DNA from: an uncultured Flavobacteriales bacterium
Lineage (GTDB): Bacteria > Bacteroidota > Bacteroidia > CAIKAF01
Direction: 5' to 3'
Assembly (NCBI GenBank): GCA_903825395.1
Contig: CAIKAF010000015.1
Location: 62,001-126,000 of the forward strand
DNA: 64,000 bases
The notes beneath the pieces were generated by a model. It was not told where the DNA came from. It did not search any database and saw nothing but the letters and a program-made list of their open reading frames with translations. Position numbers and translations under genes: made by a program. Shown here piece by piece: positions 1-9,987 of this stretch (position 1 is the stretch's first letter; each line of letters starts with the position of its first letter).

Positions 1-2061
1 CTGGAGTGCGCTTGGATTTTTGAGAGTGAAACCCATTCCTTCGGGTCTCATGCCATTCAAGCCCAAACTCAAACCCTAGACATTAAACGCCTAGCCGATA
101 CCTTACAAGTGCAAGCCAAGCAGGCTAACGGTTCAGCCTTGCTCGCTCGAATTAGCCTAAAAACCGGAAAAACAAACCTGTATTACAACGGGAAATTAAT
201 GGCGGCCTCTGTCCATAGAACCTCAACCAAATCTAAAAAATCAGGGAACAGCCTTCGGGCCCAATTGGTTCAGAAAACACCCTGGATGGGCGGTGGAGCA
301 AGGGTATTGGGAATGGATCGAAAAGGACATATTCTTCCCTTATACAACCGAGCCCATTATGGGTATGAAACCCATTCCGAGCAAATGAACTTTGGGGTTC
401 CTCTGGTGCTTACAGGTCAAAAATTCATGATCCACCTGGACAACAGCTACACCGGTAGTATAGATATGGGCAAAACAAAGGCAAATGAATTGGTATTCAA
501 TACCGACGGAGGCCGTCAGGTTCTGCAATTTATCGCATCAAGTTCCTGGCCTGAACTAATGAAACAGTGGACCTCGTTGAGTGGTCGGCAGCCCCTTTTG
601 CCATTATGGGCGCTGGGCAACATCAGTAGCCGCTTCGGATACCATTCCCAAAGAGAAGTACAGAACACCATTGCCGCTTTTAAAGCCTATTCCATTCCCG
701 TTGAAGCCTTGATTTTAGATTTGTATTGGTTTGGAAAAACCATCAAAGGAACCATGGGGAATTTGGCCTTTGACCCGGACTCCTTTCCTGACCCAGCATC
801 AATGATTCAAGAGCTGCATGCCCAAGGGCTGCGCTTTGTTCCCATCACTGAGCCCTTTATTCTAACCAATTCAAGCAATTGGAACGATGCCCTAGCCCAT
901 GGCGCGCTGGCAACAGACAGCTTGGGCAAGCCCGCCATGTATGACTTTTATTTTGGCAAAACCGGTCTGATTGACCTGTGGGATTCTTCGGGTTCCAAAT
1001 GGTTTATGAATAAATACCACTGGTTAATGGAATTAGGTGCCGATGGGTTTTGGGGTGATTTGGGCGAACCTGAAGTCCACCCGGATTGGGTTCAACATAA
1101 AATTGGTGAGGCTCGGAAGGTGCATAATATTTATGGACATGAATGGGCCCGACAGGTCAACGCGGCCATGCGCCAACACCGGCCTGAAACCAGGCCATTT
1201 ATTTTGATGCGGGCCGGGTATTCAGGCAGCCAACGCTATGGTATCATTCCCTGGTCGGGCGATGTAAATCGAAGCTGGGGTGGCCTGGCGGCGCAGCCTG
1301 AAATATCCTTGCAAATGGGAATTCAGGGGCTTGCATGGATGCATTCAGACCTGGGCGGATTTGCCGGCAATTATTCAGATCCGGAATTGTATTTACGCTG
1401 GCTTCAATATGGCGTTTTTCAACCCATTTTCCGTCCTCATGCCCAGGAAGAAGTACCTAGCGAGCCTGTTTTTTGGCCAGAACCCACGCGGAATGAAGCC
1501 AAAAAAATCATTGAAATGAGGTACAGCCTCATGCCCTATTTGATTGATTTAATGCATGAAAATCATCGAAATGGGATGCCCTTGATGCGACCTGCATTCT
1601 TTTACGACAGCTCTGAAACGGCTTCAACCTACAGCAAAGGTTATTTTTGGGGCGAGCACATCTACGTGTGCCCTGTTCTGCACAAAGGCATTAAAAAAAT
1701 GTCGGTGTACCTGCCTGCCGGTAAAAATTGGTATGCGTGGGAAGACACCACTTGGTATGCCGGCGGTCAAACCATTGAACTTACGCTCACACCGCAGCAA
1801 ATTCCCGTTTTTGTAGCAGAGGGTGCTCTACTTCCCCTGGCTACTCGCAGCATTTCTCCTGAAAAATTAGAGCCATCGCACATAGAGTGGGTGCATTATC
1901 CCTGGCGGAAACAGGGGCAGACTTCAGGAAGCTACACCTTAGAATGGGCGGGGAATGTTGAATCGATTTCCTGGAAAACCAATCGGCAAGGTATTCAAGT
2001 AGATGGAATGAGGGAAGGCCGCTGGGCACACTACCGTACCCTGGGTGTGAAGGTTCGGTGA
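1..2061 (+). CDS. Glycoside hydrolase family 31 (alpha-glucosidase-like), 5' truncated by window edge
   Basis: Frame 1 is open from base 1 to the stop at 2061; the listed ORF start at 109 is an internal GTG. GH31-like motifs: LILDLYWFG, DGFWGDLGEPEVHPDW, RAGYSGSQRYGIIPWSGDV. Confidence 0.85.
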   Translation: MECAWIFESETHSFGSHAIQAQTQTLDIKRLADTLQVQAKQANGSALLARISLKTGKTNLYYNGKLMAASVHRTSTKSKKSGNSLRAQLVQKTPWMGGGARVLGMDRKGHILPLYNRAHYGYETHSEQMNFGVPLVLTGQKFMIHLDNSYTGSIDMGKTKANELVFNTDGGRQVLQFIASSSWPELMKQWTSLSGRQPLLPLWALGNISSRFGYHSQREVQNTIAAFKAYSIPVEALILDLYWFGKTIKGTMGNLAFDPDSFPDPASMIQELHAQGLRFVPITEPFILTNSSNWNDALAHGALATDSLGKPAMYDFYFGKTGLIDLWDSSGSKWFMNKYHWLMELGADGFWGDLGEPEVHPDWVQHKIGEARKVHNIYGHEWARQVNAAMRQHRPETRPFILMRAGYSGSQRYGIIPWSGDVNRSWGGLAAQPEISLQMGIQGLAWMHSDLGGFAGNYSDPELYLRWLQYGVFQPIFRPHAQEEVPSEPVFWPEPTRNEAKKIIEMRYSLMPYLIDLMHENHRNGMPLMRPAFFYDSSETASTYSKGYFWGEHIYVCPVLHKGIKKMSVYLPAGKNWYAWEDTTWYAGGQTIELTLTPQQIPVFVAEGALLPLATRSISPEKLEPSHIEWVHYPWRKQGQTSGSYTLEWAGNVESISWKTNRQGIQVDGMREGRWAHYRTLGVKVR

Positions 2062-2075
2062 GTTTAAATTTTTTA

Positions 2076-2231
2076 GGGGGTGGGCGGCAGACGGGCTTTC
2101 TCCGGTTGTCCGCGCCGGCAGGTGCCGGGGCCAGCGGGCTTGCGTGGGCTCCCAAGGTCGCCTCCGCGCCGCGCGGCCCCCGCTCCTGCCTGCTTGCGGG
2201 CAACTCGGTTCAATCCCTGCCGCAAGGCCTC
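2076..2231 (-). repeat. Dispersed ~150-bp structured GC-rich element, copy 1 (canonical form on minus strand)
   Basis: Shares GTTCAATCCCTGCCGC, GGGCTTTCTCCGGTTGTCCGCG and GGCTCCCAAGGTCGCCTCC with the other copies. Arms 2117-2132 and 2175-2190 are complementary at 14/16 positions. Confidence 0.85.
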
Positions 2232-2395
2232 ATTTCATCCAATACCCTATTTCCAGATTCCAATGCCTCTTCTAATTTCCCCAAAATAAAAGGCCATTCT
2301 CAACCAATAAACATTGGACAGATTGAATTCAAATTTCAGGACAAAGTTCAACCACAAATGGCAGACTCAAACATAAAAAAAATGTTAAGTGTCAT

Positions 2396-2426
2396 TTTGA
2401 CAATTAGAAAAGTTGTTTTAGCTTAG
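2396..2426 (+). promoter_or_regulatory. Candidate Bacteroidota-type promoter for susC
   Basis: TTTG (2396-2399), N19, TAGCTTAG (2419-2426; one mismatch to TAnnTTTG), 18 nt before the ATG at 2445. Confidence 0.45.
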
Positions 2427-2444
2427 ACGGATAAAACTTAGGCT

Positions 2445-5400
2445 ATGCACCTACATCGAACTCTTTTTGTTTATGTTTTCCTACTGGTTTTGCCCGTTTT
2501 GGTAGTTGCCCAAAACGTGACCCTGCAGGGAATTGTACGCGACCAAAATGGCAAACCAGTGCCCTTCGCGACCATCAGTTTAAACGAGCAACCAGGTGGA
2601 AGTTCAGCCGACATCAACGGAGCGTATTCGTGGACTTTTCCTTTCAAAAGCGACGCATCCAAGGTACAGGTGGTATTTCGGTCTCAGGGCTTCAAGACCA
2701 TTCGGTTGGACTATGAACTTAAGCCGGGCATCAATGTGTTAAATGCCAATCTTCCGGTCGATGTGCTTCAATTGGAAGACGCGGTGGTGATTGGTTACGG
2801 AACCGCTAGGACCAAAGATTTAACCGGTTCGGCCGTTCAAATTAGTGAAAAAGATTTCAATGAAACTCCGGTGGCTACTCCAGAGCAACTGATAATGGGT
2901 AAAGTGGCCGGGGTGAAAATCACCTCCAACGACGGAGCCCCCGGTTCGGGTTCCAACATTCGGATTCGGGGCGGGACTTCCATAAATGCCAGCAACGACC
3001 CCTTAATTGTAGTTGATGGAGTTCCTTTGGACAATGGAGGAATTGCGGGATCTGCAAATGCCTTGGCACTCATTAATCCCAACGACATAGAATCGTTTGT
3101 TATCCTCAAAGATGCATCAGCAACAGCCATTTATGGAAGTCGCGGTGCAAATGGTGTAATTTTAATCACCACAAAAAAAGGAGTAAAGGGAAAAAGCAAA
3201 TTCAGTATTGGGGTTGACCACCGAACTACAGTTTCGGTATTGAACAATTATTCAGGCGTACTTACAGGCGATCAATTCAGGGCCTTGGTAGATTCGTTGG
3301 GAACTGGAGGCCAAAAAAATCGACTGGATTCAAACAACACCAATTGGCAGGCTGAAATTTACAGGGCGGCCATAATGAACGAAACCAGCATTTCGTTTAC
3401 CGGCGGAATTTCATGGTTGCCCTACCGCCTATCGGTATCGGCTCGTTTTGAAGATGGTGTATTGCAACGCGACCGCTTAAACCGCTATACTGCATCATTA
3501 AACCTGAATCCCAGCTTTTTTGATGGGCACTTGGCCTTTAATGTACAGCAAAAATTCACCCACAGCTACAACTTTTTCGCCAACCGAGGTGCCATTGGTT
3601 CTGCGGTGATCTTTGACCCCACTAAGCCCGTCTTTTCCGGAGATTCTGCCTTTGGAGGCTATTTTGAATGGATTCAAAACAATGGAAAACCCAACAACCT
3701 CGCCCCAAGAAACCCAGTAGGCCTGTTAAATCAACGCGATGATTTCAGCCAAGTGTACCGGTGGATTGGAAACGTTGAAACCAGCTATAAGTTGCACTTC
3801 TTTCCACAATTAAGGGCTGTAGTCAATGTGGGAGGCGATTTTTCAAACGGATCGGGTGAAACCAGCACCACAGCCTCTTCTGCTTCAGGATTCAATACTC
3901 GGGGTTCATGGAATGAATATACCTCTACCAAATGGAACCGATTGGCTGATTTTTATCTGAATTTTAGCAATGCAGAAAAAAAACCTGCATTTCGAACCGA
4001 TTTAACGCTGGGCTATTCGTATCAAGATTGGTCCACCAGTTCCCCCTCCTTTGCCACCTATACCTTTGATCGAGATTCCATTATATTCCCGGCCAATCCC
4101 AATCCCTTTTACACCAAAAACGTCCTTATTTCGTATTATGGTCGGGGAATTGTATCGTACAAAGACAGGTACGTGCTGAATGCTTCGCTGCGCCGAGATG
4201 GTTCAAGCCGTTTTTCTCCAGACCAACGCTGGGGCTTGTTCCCAGCGGTATCGGCCGCATGGCTGCTCAGTGAAGAGGCATTCCTGAAGGGGAATAAAAT
4301 CTTAACCTACCTAAAATTAAGGGGTGGATATGGGGTTACTGGTCAACAAGACATTTTCGCCGACTATCCATACATTCCAAACTATCAAATTGGCACCTCA
4401 ACCGCTTTATATCCTTTTGGGGGAGAATTTCTTGAAGTATGGCGGCCGGATGGTTATGATCCAAACATTCGTTGGGAAACCACCAGCAGCTACAATCTGG
4501 GATTGGATTTTGGCATCTTGAATGACAGAATTAATGGCTCGGTAGATGTGTACCACCGTCGAACCGATGATTTATTGGCTATGGTTGCCATTCCAGCAGG
4601 AACCAATTTCACCAACGAACTGTTGACCAACGTGGGTAGTATGGAAAATACGGGCGTTGAAATTGGAGCCAAATTCGGATTGATAGATCGGCCTCAATTC
4701 CGATTGGATTTGGGTGTCAATGCCACCTACAACATCAACCAAGTTTTGAAACTTTCTCAAGTAAATGATTCTACCAGCCCTGGCATTTTGGTGGGCGGAA
4801 TTGCCGGAGGAATTGGCAACAATGTACAAATCCACACCGTTGGATTCCCCACCTTTTCTTACTATGTATATGAGCAGCGGTATGACGAGAACGGCCGGCC
4901 AATTGAGGCAAATACAGCCAATCCAAACGGGGGAAATTATACCGACCTGGACGCTTTTGTTGACCGAAACGGAGATGGTGTAATCAACATCGACGACCGC
5001 TATCGGTTTGAACAGGTGGCTCCTGATTGGTTCTTGGGTTTGAATTTAAATCTGACCTACAAGCGTTGGACTGCCGGATTTTCAATGCGCGGAGAAATCG
5101 GAGGACATTTGTACAACAACATTCATTCCAATGCCGGCACATTTCAAGCTGTGGGCGGAGCTCAACCCTTCTTGAACAACATTAGCAGCCTTTATTATTT
5201 GGATGAATTGCGACGCAATACAGATAAGCAATTGCTGAGCGACCATTACATTGAGCGGGCAGATTTCCTACGCATGGACTATTTTACCTTGGGTTACAAC
5301 TTTGGTAAACCCGGCTTCCTAGGACAAAAAGTTGGCATCAATGCTTCATTTACCGTCAATAACGTATTTGTCGTAACCGGTTATCAGGGATTAGACCCAG

Positions 5401-5477
5401 AAGTAGTTGGTGGAATCGACAACAGCATCTACCCGCGTTCGCGCATGTACACCCTTAATCTTTCATTGAACTTTTAA
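2445..5477 (+). CDS. SusC/RagA family TonB-linked outer membrane protein
   Basis: Signal peptide, carboxypeptidase-like N-terminal domain, plug motifs (VVIGYGTARTKDLTGSAVQIS, RIRGGTSINASNDPLIVVDGVPLD, DASATAIYGSRGANGVILITTKKG), C-terminal beta-barrel ending in F. Confidence 0.95.
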   Translation: MHLHRTLFVYVFLLVLPVLVVAQNVTLQGIVRDQNGKPVPFATISLNEQPGGSSADINGAYSWTFPFKSDASKVQVVFRSQGFKTIRLDYELKPGINVLNANLPVDVLQLEDAVVIGYGTARTKDLTGSAVQISEKDFNETPVATPEQLIMGKVAGVKITSNDGAPGSGSNIRIRGGTSINASNDPLIVVDGVPLDNGGIAGSANALALINPNDIESFVILKDASATAIYGSRGANGVILITTKKGVKGKSKFSIGVDHRTTVSVLNNYSGVLTGDQFRALVDSLGTGGQKNRLDSNNTNWQAEIYRAAIMNETSISFTGGISWLPYRLSVSARFEDGVLQRDRLNRYTASLNLNPSFFDGHLAFNVQQKFTHSYNFFANRGAIGSAVIFDPTKPVFSGDSAFGGYFEWIQNNGKPNNLAPRNPVGLLNQRDDFSQVYRWIGNVETSYKLHFFPQLRAVVNVGGDFSNGSGETSTTASSASGFNTRGSWNEYTSTKWNRLADFYLNFSNAEKKPAFRTDLTLGYSYQDWSTSSPSFATYTFDRDSIIFPANPNPFYTKNVLISYYGRGIVSYKDRYVLNASLRRDGSSRFSPDQRWGLFPAVSAAWLLSEEAFLKGNKILTYLKLRGGYGVTGQQDIFADYPYIPNYQIGTSTALYPFGGEFLEVWRPDGYDPNIRWETTSSYNLGLDFGILNDRINGSVDVYHRRTDDLLAMVAIPAGTNFTNELLTNVGSMENTGVEIGAKFGLIDRPQFRLDLGVNATYNINQVLKLSQVNDSTSPGILVGGIAGGIGNNVQIHTVGFPTFSYYVYEQRYDENGRPIEANTANPNGGNYTDLDAFVDRNGDGVINIDDRYRFEQVAPDWFLGLNLNLTYKRWTAGFSMRGEIGGHLYNNIHSNAGTFQAVGGAQPFLNNISSLYYLDELRRNTDKQLLSDHYIERADFLRMDYFTLGYNFGKPGFLGQKVGINASFTVNNVFVVTGYQGLDPEVVGGIDNSIYPRSRMYTLNLSLNF

Positions 5478-5489
5478 TTCTCAGGCATT

Positions 5490-7070
5490 ATGAACTCAGT
5501 TAAACAACTTATCGTGTTGGGCTGCATGGGCCTTGCTTTTGTCTTTCAAACGTCCTGTGAAAGTGCATTGGATCAAGAACCCTTGTATGGATTAAACTCG
5601 GCCGAAGTTTATTCTAAGCCAGAAAATTACAAGCATGTTCTGGCAAAAATCTATTCCGGCATGGCCTTATCGGGCATTCAAGGCCCGGCGGGCAATCCAG
5701 ACATCAAAGGCATCGACGAGGGATTCTCGGCCTATGTCAGGGTTCTATTTAATTTGCAAGAACTTCCAACCGATGAAGTCGTTTGCGGTTGGAATGATCC
5801 CGGAATTCCCGAAATGAACAACATGCAATGGTCGGCAGACAATTCGTTTGTAAAGGCCATGTATTCCAGGATATTCTATCAAATTGTGCTTTGCAATGAG
5901 TTTATTCGGGAATCTTCAGATGCTTCCATGACCGCCAAAGGTTTTTCAGAGGCAGACCAAATGATGATTCGCCAGTTTCGGGATGAGGCCAGGTTTATGC
6001 GGGCCTTAAGTTATTCCCATGCGCTTGATTTATTTGGTTCTGTACCCTTTGTAACCGAGGCTGATCCTGTTGGGGCATTCTTACCGAAACAAATAAGCCG
6101 CGCCGATCTTTTCAATTACTTGGAAACGGAATTAAAAGATTTAGAGACAAAATTGCTGCCCGCCGGTACCGAATCGTATGGTCGGGCTGGGGTTTCTGCC
6201 TCCAATTTATTGTTGAGTCGCTTGTACTTAAATGCCGAAGTGTATACAGGAACCTCACGCTGGTTGGAGGCTATGGAATATGCTGAAAAAGTAATCAATT
6301 CAGGAGCTTACCAACTTGACGACAACTATCAACATTTGTTTTTGGCCGATAACCATACCTCCCCTGAAATCATTTTCCCCGTTTGTTTTGATGGAGTAAG
6401 TACCCAAACCTATGGAGGAACATCCTTTATTATTCACGCTTCTGTGGGCGGTACTATGGCTCCAGATTCGTTCGGAATCAATGGAGGATGGGCTGGATTG
6501 CGTACCACCCGCCCCTTCATTGAACTATTCCCAGACAGTACAGAAGATAGCCGCTACAGCGGGTACAGCGATGGTCAAACCTTAGACATTTCGAGTTTAG
6601 GAACCTTTACCGATGGGTATGGTTTCCCAAAATTCAGGAATGTGACTCAAGCCAATCAGGCAGGTTCTGATTTAAAGGGTGATTTTGTAGACACAGATTT
6701 CCCCATGTTTCGGTTGGCAGAGGCCTATTTGATTTATGCAGAAGCCGCATACAGAAGTGGGTCAAATGTAGGTCAGGGCCTAAGCTACCTGAACAACTTG
6801 AGGGAACGGGCCTATGGAAATTCAAGCAAGAATTTTGCTGCCTTGACCGAACAAATACTGTTGGATGAACGCGGTCGGGAACTGTCTTGGGAGTGCCACC
6901 GAAGAACAGATTTAATTCGTTTTGGTAAATTCACCAGTGGAGATTTCGTTTGGCCGTTTAAAGGGGGTAGCGTAGCTGGCCAAGCGGCTGCATCCCATTT
7001 GGTTTTATACCCCTTGCCTACTACAGACATTGCATTAAATCCGAATTTGACTCAGAATCCGGGTTATTAA
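5490..7070 (+). CDS. SusD/RagB family nutrient-binding outer membrane lipoprotein
   Basis: Lipoprotein signal (FQTSCES), immediately downstream of SusC, C-terminal SusD motif (LLDERGRELSWECHRRTDLIRFGKF). Confidence 0.93.
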   Translation: MNSVKQLIVLGCMGLAFVFQTSCESALDQEPLYGLNSAEVYSKPENYKHVLAKIYSGMALSGIQGPAGNPDIKGIDEGFSAYVRVLFNLQELPTDEVVCGWNDPGIPEMNNMQWSADNSFVKAMYSRIFYQIVLCNEFIRESSDASMTAKGFSEADQMMIRQFRDEARFMRALSYSHALDLFGSVPFVTEADPVGAFLPKQISRADLFNYLETELKDLETKLLPAGTESYGRAGVSASNLLLSRLYLNAEVYTGTSRWLEAMEYAEKVINSGAYQLDDNYQHLFLADNHTSPEIIFPVCFDGVSTQTYGGTSFIIHASVGGTMAPDSFGINGGWAGLRTTRPFIELFPDSTEDSRYSGYSDGQTLDISSLGTFTDGYGFPKFRNVTQANQAGSDLKGDFVDTDFPMFRLAEAYLIYAEAAYRSGSNVGQGLSYLNNLRERAYGNSSKNFAALTEQILLDERGRELSWECHRRTDLIRFGKFTSGDFVWPFKGGSVAGQAAASHLVLYPLPTTDIALNPNLTQNPGY

Positions 7071-7094
7071 ACGTCGTTTTTTTGGGTGTTAATT

Positions 7095-7128
7095 TGGCCG
7101 TCGCCTGAATTTCAGGGGCGGCCATTTT
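7095..7128 (+). terminator. Candidate intrinsic terminator downstream of susD
   Basis: Imperfect hairpin TGGCCGTCGCCTGAA/TTCAGGGGCGGCCA followed by TTTT, between convergent genes. Confidence 0.5.
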
Positions 7129-7159
7129 ACTTTAGAAATGAACTTTCCCATGGTCAATT

Positions 7160-7774
7160 TCATCGAATGGTAATGTGGAAACACTTCTGCCGCTGTTCTT
7201 TAACCAGAAGCACATCGCCTCGATTCCTAGCCGAAACCAGAAGTTGTTCTAAAACCTGTTCGGGATTGACTGCCGCTCTTGCCTGTCCCTCAAATTGGAT
7301 GTAGCTAATATCAATAGTAGTTCCATAGCAATGGGCGCTTTCTCTGGCAGCATTGATGTTATTTCCGCTCAAGGCCTGTTGCTGTCTTAATGTTCGAGCT
7401 AAAGAGGTTATTACAAATCGGCATCCCGTTGCTTTAACAAAATCTTAACCCAGTTTTTGGAACACATCCTTTGCTTTCGGCACCAAACAGGGCGATGAAT
7501 GCGTTAATTGTTGGATGAAAAATTCTGGGCCGCTGACTACTTCTACCAACTCTCCATTTCGTTTAAGTTGCTCTAATTGCGTTTTGGATTCGATAAAACC
7601 ACATCCCAACCTTTTTGCAGCCGATAGATGCGCAGGATTGTAATCCCAAACACCTACAACATTAAATGCCTCTGCTTTCCTAGGTCTTAATTTTTTATAC
7701 AATACAAGGCCATCCAAAAACAAAAGACCAAACAACAATACCGAAATGCCAAGGCTAAACCTTGTCTTTACCAT
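7160..7774 (-). pseudogene. DUF5715-like gene interrupted by one in-frame TAA codon (ORFs 7445-7774 and 7160-7372 are the same reading frame)
   Basis: Reading minus strand through TAA at 7445-7447: ...CLVPKAKDVFQKLG*DFVKATGCRFVITSLARTLRQQQALSGNNINAARESAHCYGTTIDISYIQF... No frame change; homology-like motifs continue on both sides. Confidence 0.65.
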
Positions 7775-7785
7775 ACTTCAATGCG

Positions 7786-8019
7786 TTAATTTTGAGCAGA
7801 ATCAATCCATTCGTTTGCCTTCTCTTTTCCCTTTTCCAAGGTTTTTTCAACATCTCCACCAGTAAAATGCACATACAGCAAAAACACGACTAGAGCAATC
7901 AAAGCAAACAGGATAAGCTTCAGCACCTTTTTAATAATAAAATAAATCAGCAGAGCGGTAATGCCAACCGCAATAGCTATAAAAATGGGATTAGAAATAA
8001 ACTTATCGAAAAATTCCAT
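7786..8019 (-). CDS. Small hypothetical membrane protein
   Basis: 77 aa with one strongly hydrophobic segment; directly upstream of and co-directional with the interrupted gene. Confidence 0.55.
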   Translation of the reverse strand: MEFFDKFISNPIFIAIAVGITALLIYFIIKKVLKLILFALIALVVFLLYVHFTGGDVEKTLEKGKEKANEWIDSAQN

Positions 8020-8077
8020 GGGTTAAATAAACAAAATACCTTTCAATTTTTTGACTTTAAAACGAAAAAACAAAAAT

Positions 8078-9934
8078 TCAAAAACGGAAATACTCCAGCT
8101 TAAATGGATAATTTTTACCGGCAAATTTCCAGGGATTTTTAAGTGCAGATTTTGAATTTATTGGCAAAGCCTGCACCAATGTATATGTTGACAAGTCTAT
8201 AAATCCAATCCAATAGCCTGATTTGGACTCTGGCAAACCCAAGATTGATTCAGCAAGCCCCGGCATGAACTCCAAATAGGGGAAATCCACCAATTTAGAT
8301 GCTGAAGACTCCTTCAATGCCAAAGCCAAATACCTTAAATCTAATCGTTTTCTTAGTTTCAAAAAAGACAGATGTTGAATTGGTAGAACTGAAGCATTGG
8401 GATTTTCAACAATAGAAAAACAAAGTTCCCAAAGTAAGTTCCGCTCGCTGCATGTTAAGGCATACGAAGAAGAGACCGGTTGACCTTTGGAAATGTAGAA
8501 TTGAACTGAACCGGGCAGTGTTGTGCTTAGCATTTCAGAATTCATGACCAGGCAATGATTGCCTGCGAGCAGCTGAGGATATACATTCCCACGGCCGTTC
8601 ATCCAAGCCAAAGCATCTTCAGCACGGGTTGGAGTATATTGAGCATAGGCCGATTTTAATGCCCCGAACCAATTGGAGTTGAGCATAGCATCTGCTCCGA
8701 ACCACAGGGGAGATTCAAGTTGATTTTTGAGTTGTTCTGAAATAGAAAAGCGTTTCCAGGCTGGCCATTCTGTATATTTCCGGACCTTGCCTAAACTGTC
8801 CACCATGGCATCATACTTTATTTGGTCGAATGCTCTTCTTGAAAACAAATTCCAGTTTTTTTTAAACGAATGGGAGCATTGAAGTGCAATGGATTCGGTC
8901 AAGGTCATCAATAGGGTGTCGTTGGGGAAGTATAGACTGGCATCAAAAGCATGTCGGAGAGCCCAAGCGGCCACCTCGGCTGAAGACCAGCCGTGTAAAA
9001 TGATTTCCAGTTGCCGCAGTTGAGCATCGCCCATTCCATGTGGCATGGGAAGGCGGTTTGTATTTTTGAGTTGAAGGATTTGGCAGGCGATAAACAGGCG
9101 TTGCTGCTGATTCCGAAGATCCTGAATGCTGTCCTGCAACCAAATGTTCAAGGCTCGAATGGGCCTTTTACTGCCGCAATATGCTTCAATCAATACCGCA
9201 TTTGCTTCATGTAAAAATTGAGTCGAAAAGAGTAAAGAATCTGCTGCAGTAGTAGGTATAAAGGCATATCTGCCTGAAAGTAGCTTTAAGCGTTCTGCAA
9301 TTGCCAACCGTTCCTCTTTCTGTCCGTCATAAGCCAATGCCTGTTCTGGTTCAGCAAAATACGTCTTAGCCACTCCCGAGGGGAAAAAACGGCTTGAGAT
9401 GGTAGAGGCGATTAAGGAATCGGGGCTAAAAATCAAGAAAGCTGAATGGGCAGCGTAGGAGGAGAAACCGGCCATTTTCACCAATTCTAAGGCGCGTCGA
9501 TCGGCCTCCTTTTCCAATTCAATCTCAGCACCAGACAAAGAGGAATAGTGAGATTGGGCATACGCATGTCTTAATTCCAGGTGAGCCAATTCGTGAGCTA
9601 GAACAAAAGCAAGTTCAGCCTTTCGGCGGCAAGATTGAATAAAGCCTATGCTGAGTACAATGCTACCTTTAGACTCAGCGAACACAAATTTATCGGCCTG
9701 GGCAGCCACCTTTAGGTGTACCGGAGCTGAATAGCTGCTGTGGGGTTGAATGCGCGAGAAAACCTCCTTTAATTCCGTTGAAATCGCTTCATTTTCAACA
9801 TACAACCAAGGCCTTTTCACACTTCCATTTAAGGTTTCCAACAAACACGAAGAAGGCGACTGTGCTCGACCCATTGAGGATAAAACAAAGAAAAGGCATC
9901 CCCAAACACTCAGATAATTTCCAATTCGCCACAT
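8078..9934 (-). CDS. Secreted M48-like zinc metalloprotease family protein
   Basis: Signal peptide; FVLAHELAHLELRHAYAQ (HEXXH) followed by EKEADRRALEL, typical of M48 peptidases. Confidence 0.78.
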   Translation of the reverse strand: MWRIGNYLSVWGCLFFVLSSMGRAQSPSSCLLETLNGSVKRPWLYVENEAISTELKEVFSRIQPHSSYSAPVHLKVAAQADKFVFAESKGSIVLSIGFIQSCRRKAELAFVLAHELAHLELRHAYAQSHYSSLSGAEIELEKEADRRALELVKMAGFSSYAAHSAFLIFSPDSLIASTISSRFFPSGVAKTYFAEPEQALAYDGQKEERLAIAERLKLLSGRYAFIPTTAADSLLFSTQFLHEANAVLIEAYCGSKRPIRALNIWLQDSIQDLRNQQQRLFIACQILQLKNTNRLPMPHGMGDAQLRQLEIILHGWSSAEVAAWALRHAFDASLYFPNDTLLMTLTESIALQCSHSFKKNWNLFSRRAFDQIKYDAMVDSLGKVRKYTEWPAWKRFSISEQLKNQLESPLWFGADAMLNSNWFGALKSAYAQYTPTRAEDALAWMNGRGNVYPQLLAGNHCLVMNSEMLSTTLPGSVQFYISKGQPVSSSYALTCSERNLLWELCFSIVENPNASVLPIQHLSFLKLRKRLDLRYLALALKESSASKLVDFPYLEFMPGLAESILGLPESKSGYWIGFIDLSTYTLVQALPINSKSALKNPWKFAGKNYPFKLEYFRF

Positions 9935-9987
9935 AGAATAAAGACAGGGTAAAGGTAAACATTGTTGCGTGGCCTATCTTTGCCCCT

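Noticed and set aside
2058-2426. ORFs within the GC-rich repeats (2058-2426, 1841-2203, 13766-13993, 13779-14042, 26949-27140, 43826-44164)
   Set aside because: They arise from the GC-rich, stop-poor repeat element, differ in frame and strand between copies, and show no shared protein.
7160-7774. Frameshift as the cause of the split DUF5715-like gene
   Set aside because: Both halves are in the same frame (7445 and 7160 have the same remainder mod 3); the lesion is a single TAA codon.
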